Assembly (NCBI GenBank): GCA_951813295.1
Contig: CATOTI010000002.1
Coordinates: 2,356,001-2,420,000 of the forward strand
DNA from: an uncultured Pseudomonadales bacterium
GTDB taxonomy: Bacteria > Pseudomonadota > Gammaproteobacteria > Pseudomonadales > Azotimanducaceae
Length of the DNA stretch: 64,000 nt
Direction of reading: 5' to 3'
Below, one piece after another: positions 61,842 to 64,000 of the stretch; the first letter of the stretch is position 1; each line of letters begins with the position of its first letter. The position numbers were made by a program, and so were the translations under genes. The notes beneath the pieces are model-generated. The model ran no database searches. It was not told the DNA's origin and worked only from the letters and a program-made list of their open reading frames with translations.

Positions 61842-62807
61842 ATGCGGTTAGGACTCACCCCTTGGCTCATTTCCGGCCGCGTGGACGCGGGTACGCTGGC
61901 GCGCCAGGGCGCGCTCGCCGAGGCGTGGGGTTACGAATCGATCTGGCTGCCCGAAAACCATTTCACGGGCGACGCGGCGATTCCGGATCCGTTGATGCTC
62001 CTGGCGGCGATTGCGGCGGGGACGGAACGGATACGGCTCGGTACGACGTCCTATCTCCTGCCGCTGCGCCATCCGCTGCAAGCCGCCGAGCAGGTGGCGG
62101 TGCTCGATCGAATGTCGAACGGCCGGGTAATCCTCGGTGTGGGTCGGGGCTATCAACCGGCGATGTTCGATGCGTTTTCGGTCTCTCGCAAAGACAAGCG
62201 GCGGATCTTCAAGTGGTGTCTCGACATCATGATGCGCGCCTGGCAAGGCGAAGAAATTGTCATGGAGCCGGATGCGCCGGAGTTGCTGAACGGTAAGGAA
62301 CCGGTACCGGTCAAGCTCTCGCCGTTGCCGGTACAGAAACCGTATCCGCCGATCTGGGTTGCCGCGTTCGGGCCGAAAGCGCTCGCACAGGCCGGCTCGC
62401 TCGGTGCGCCGTACCTCGCCTCTCCCATGGAACCGGTCGAGCGACTGAAGGAGAACTACGCCCGCCATGCGCTCGCTTGCGACGAAGCGGGGGCCGAGCG
62501 ACCCGAAGAGATCCCGGTGATGCGCACCGTTTTTGTGTCGGACGATCAACGGCTGCTCGCACGGTTGAAGGATGAGCTCGAAATCGAAGCCCGCTCGGCG
62601 GCGTCCAGTGGCATCCGCAAAGGCATGTCGCTGGCACCCGATGATTGGGCGATCGTCGGGGATCGGGCCGAGGTGAAGGACAAGATCGCCCGATACGAGG
62701 AGGAGGTCGGGATGAATTACCTCGTCGTGACGCGCCTACGGATCGGCAAAGTCGATTCCGATCTGATCGAGCGTTCGGTCGCGACCGTCGCTGAGATCCT
62801 AGCCTGA
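61842..62807 (+). CDS. LLM-class flavin-dependent oxidoreductase
   Basis: 321 residues with the luciferase-like TIM-barrel pattern: MRLGLTPWLISGRVDAGTLARQGALAEAWGYESIWLPENHF at the N-terminus, then LGTTSYLLPLRHPL, VLGVGRGYQPAMFDAF and PIWVAAFGPKALAQAG. It uses F420 or FMN to oxidise alcohols, aldehydes or other substrates. Whether it is F420- or FMN-dependent cannot be read from sequence. No strong ribosome-binding site is seen. Convergent with the transporter gene, 4 bp between stops. Confidence 0.85.
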   Translation: MRLGLTPWLISGRVDAGTLARQGALAEAWGYESIWLPENHFTGDAAIPDPLMLLAAIAAGTERIRLGTTSYLLPLRHPLQAAEQVAVLDRMSNGRVILGVGRGYQPAMFDAFSVSRKDKRRIFKWCLDIMMRAWQGEEIVMEPDAPELLNGKEPVPVKLSPLPVQKPYPPIWVAAFGPKALAQAGSLGAPYLASPMEPVERLKENYARHALACDEAGAERPEEIPVMRTVFVSDDQRLLARLKDELEIEARSAASSGIRKGMSLAPDDWAIVGDRAEVKDKIARYEEEVGMNYLVVTRLRIGKVDSDLIERSVATVAEILA

Positions 62808-62811
62808 CCCG

Positions 62812-63612
62812 CTAGGCGGGGTCGGCGCGGTCGAACTCGACGGAATCGACCACCTCGTCGCCCGGCCCGATTTCCTGATGCGCCTCGATGCCGAGATAGG
62901 GACGCAGCCGCGCCACCAGCAGATAGATCGGCCCGGTGTCGACGAGCGCCACGATCAGCTTGAAGACATAGCCCGAGATGATGAATGTCATCAGTTGCGG
63001 CCACAGCGTTTCGTTGGGGTTGATCGGTAGACCATTCGCGACGTAATGCGTGACGAGGATCACCGCCGTCGTGTCCACCATCTGGCTGACCAACGTCGAC
63101 GCATTGTTCCTGAGCCAGAGATGTTTGCCTTTGGTGAGCCATTTCCAGAAATGGAAGAGCCGGACGTCACAGTACTGCGCGACGAGATAGGCCACCATCG
63201 AGGCGAACATGGCGGCTTGCGCGAGCGTCGTGATTTCGAAAAACACCGGCATCCGCCCGGCGGCGTCCAGCATGATCTCGCCACTGTTGGGGTCGAGGGG
63301 CTCGAACCCGGGTGCGGCGCCGCCGATCCAAAGCAGGAACAACACCCAGAGGTTGAGCAGCATGCCCACCCACACCATGTCGCTCGCGCGTTTGCGGCCG
63401 TAGAGCTCCGAGATGAGGTCGGTGCAGATGAAGGTGACAGGATAGGGCAGCACGCCGACCGCGACGGTCATGGGTATCTCGACGCTGCCGATCGAGAAGG
63501 AAAGATCGAGGAAACGGCTGATGCCGAGGATATTCAGGAGCGACAGCGTGCCGAGAAAAATACCGCTCAGGACGAGAAAAACGCGCTGGCGGCGCAGTTT
63601 GTAGTTCGGCAC
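62812..63612 (-). CDS. VUT-family (queuosine-precursor type) transporter
   Basis: 266 residues from the GTG at 63612, 2 bp after the stop of the upstream SDR gene; a longer frame to 63681 overlaps that gene. Multiple hydrophobic segments are present, and the family signature FICTDLISELYGRKRASDMVWVG is seen near residue 60. VUT/YhhQ proteins import the queuosine precursors preQ0/preQ1 or related compounds. Substrate not proven. The ribosome-binding site is weak; translational coupling with the SDR gene is likely. Confidence 0.82.
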   Translation of the reverse strand: MPNYKLRRQRVFLVLSGIFLGTLSLLNILGISRFLDLSFSIGSVEIPMTVAVGVLPYPVTFICTDLISELYGRKRASDMVWVGMLLNLWVLFLLWIGGAAPGFEPLDPNSGEIMLDAAGRMPVFFEITTLAQAAMFASMVAYLVAQYCDVRLFHFWKWLTKGKHLWLRNNASTLVSQMVDTTAVILVTHYVANGLPINPNETLWPQLMTFIISGYVFKLIVALVDTGPIYLLVARLRPYLGIEAHQEIGPGDEVVDSVEFDRADPA

Positions 63613-63614
63613 TG

Positions 63615-64000
63615 CTAGCTCTCGACCTGCCCGAGGTTGGCGTGAATGACCGCACCGTTGATAACGGGTTGTGCGGCGCACCAGGCGATCGTCTCGGCGA
63701 TCTCCTGCGGCTCGATCAGTCGACCGAACGCCGACATCGAACGAACGCTATCCATGGCATCGTCCGGCACGTGCGTGCGCAGCATTTCCGTATCCGTGAA
63801 GCCCGGGCAAATGCAGGCGGTATGGATGCCACTCCCGGCGAGATCCTGGCAAAGCCCGCGCATCATGCCGATTTGCGCGTGCTTTGAAGTGACGTAGGAG
63901 AAACTGCCGGGAACCGCCTTCTCCGACAAGGTCGATCCGACGTAGAGAATCGACGAACCGGGTTGCATCATCGGCAGAAGCGTCTGGTTGAGGATGCTCG
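63615..64000 (-). CDS. SDR-family dehydrogenase, C-terminal part
   Basis: The gene runs off the right edge; 128 residues remain in frame. The catalytic block is visible as YVGSTLSEKAVPGSFSYVTSKHAQIGMMRGL (Ser, Tyr and Lys), followed by the CPGFTDTEM region and the VINGAVIHANLGQ tail typical of classical SDRs. The N-terminal cofactor loop lies outside the window. It is translationally close to the VUT transporter gene. Substrate unknown. Confidence 0.75.
   Translation of the reverse strand, partial: SILNQTLLPMMQPGSSILYVGSTLSEKAVPGSFSYVTSKHAQIGMMRGLCQDLAGSGIHTACICPGFTDTEMLRTHVPDDAMDSVRSMSAFGRLIEPQEIAETIAWCAAQPVINGAVIHANLGQVES

Overview
The window is 64 kb of GC-rich, densely coding DNA, probably from a gammaproteobacterium or a close Gram-negative relative. 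The support is two TonB-dependent receptors, an AsmA-like protein, a Do/DegQ-type periplasmic protease, DUF6489, a MaoC/DUF35/thiolase set for CoA-thioester chemistry and the general codon style. No rRNA, tRNA or CRISPR array was seen. Both ends cut genes: an AsmA-like protein on the left and an SDR dehydrogenase on the right.

Layout. 1-14.3 kb is acyl-CoA and lipid metabolism: enoyl-CoA hydratase, a split MaoC hydratase pair, a TonB receptor with an aspartate-rich insert, a CmcJ-like oxygenase, a sterol-desaturase-like hydroxylase, a DUF35/thiolase-like pair and a 1121-residue single-chain acyl-CoA carboxylase. 14.3-18.6 kb has a His/Asp-rich, zinc-type TonB receptor with a small partner, a double GFA protein and two small membrane or secreted proteins. 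18.7-21.1 kb is a minus-strand cluster of CYTH-CHAD protein, ParA-type ATPase and tiny HTH protein. 21.2-32.2 kb is mixed catabolism: M20 amidohydrolase, VOC/FAD-monooxygenase/hydrolase operon, penicillin acylase, PqaA-like protein, SDRs and a TauD-like oxygenase.

32.4-45.4 kb is one long minus-strand run that starts with a clear guanidine-I (ykkC) riboswitch. It encodes an ABC substrate-binding protein and permease, a chimeric gene joining a truncated ABC ATPase to a DUF1989 carboxyguanidine deiminase subunit, the second deiminase subunit, a guanidine/urea carboxylase and allophanate hydrolase. Together these convert guanidine to ammonia and CO2. The run continues with a dihydropyrimidinase-like enzyme, DUF6489, a carboxylesterase and a peroxiredoxin whose catalytic cysteine codon is an in-frame TGA, making it a candidate selenoprotein.

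45.7-53.5 kb holds a cupin, an acyl-CoA ligase, an ATP-grasp/alpha-E pair, a phytanoyl-CoA dioxygenase homologue, an APH-type kinase, a GH16-like protein and a WYL-like protein. 53.6-55.6 kb is a 320-bp tandem repeat interrupted by a complete IS3-family element with recognisable ends, a 3-bp target duplication and a frameshift signal. 56-64 kb holds an MFS carrier, a DegQ-like protease, an alcohol dehydrogenase, a secreted protein, an RNA methyltransferase, an LLM oxidoreductase and a VUT-family transporter.

The strongest leads are the TGA-containing peroxiredoxin; the intergenic array beside it, where the C-terminal tail of the TauD-like gene recurs three times with a 91-bp period, each copy followed by two hairpins; the ABC-ATPase/deiminase fusion; and the CHAD-ParA-HTH cluster.
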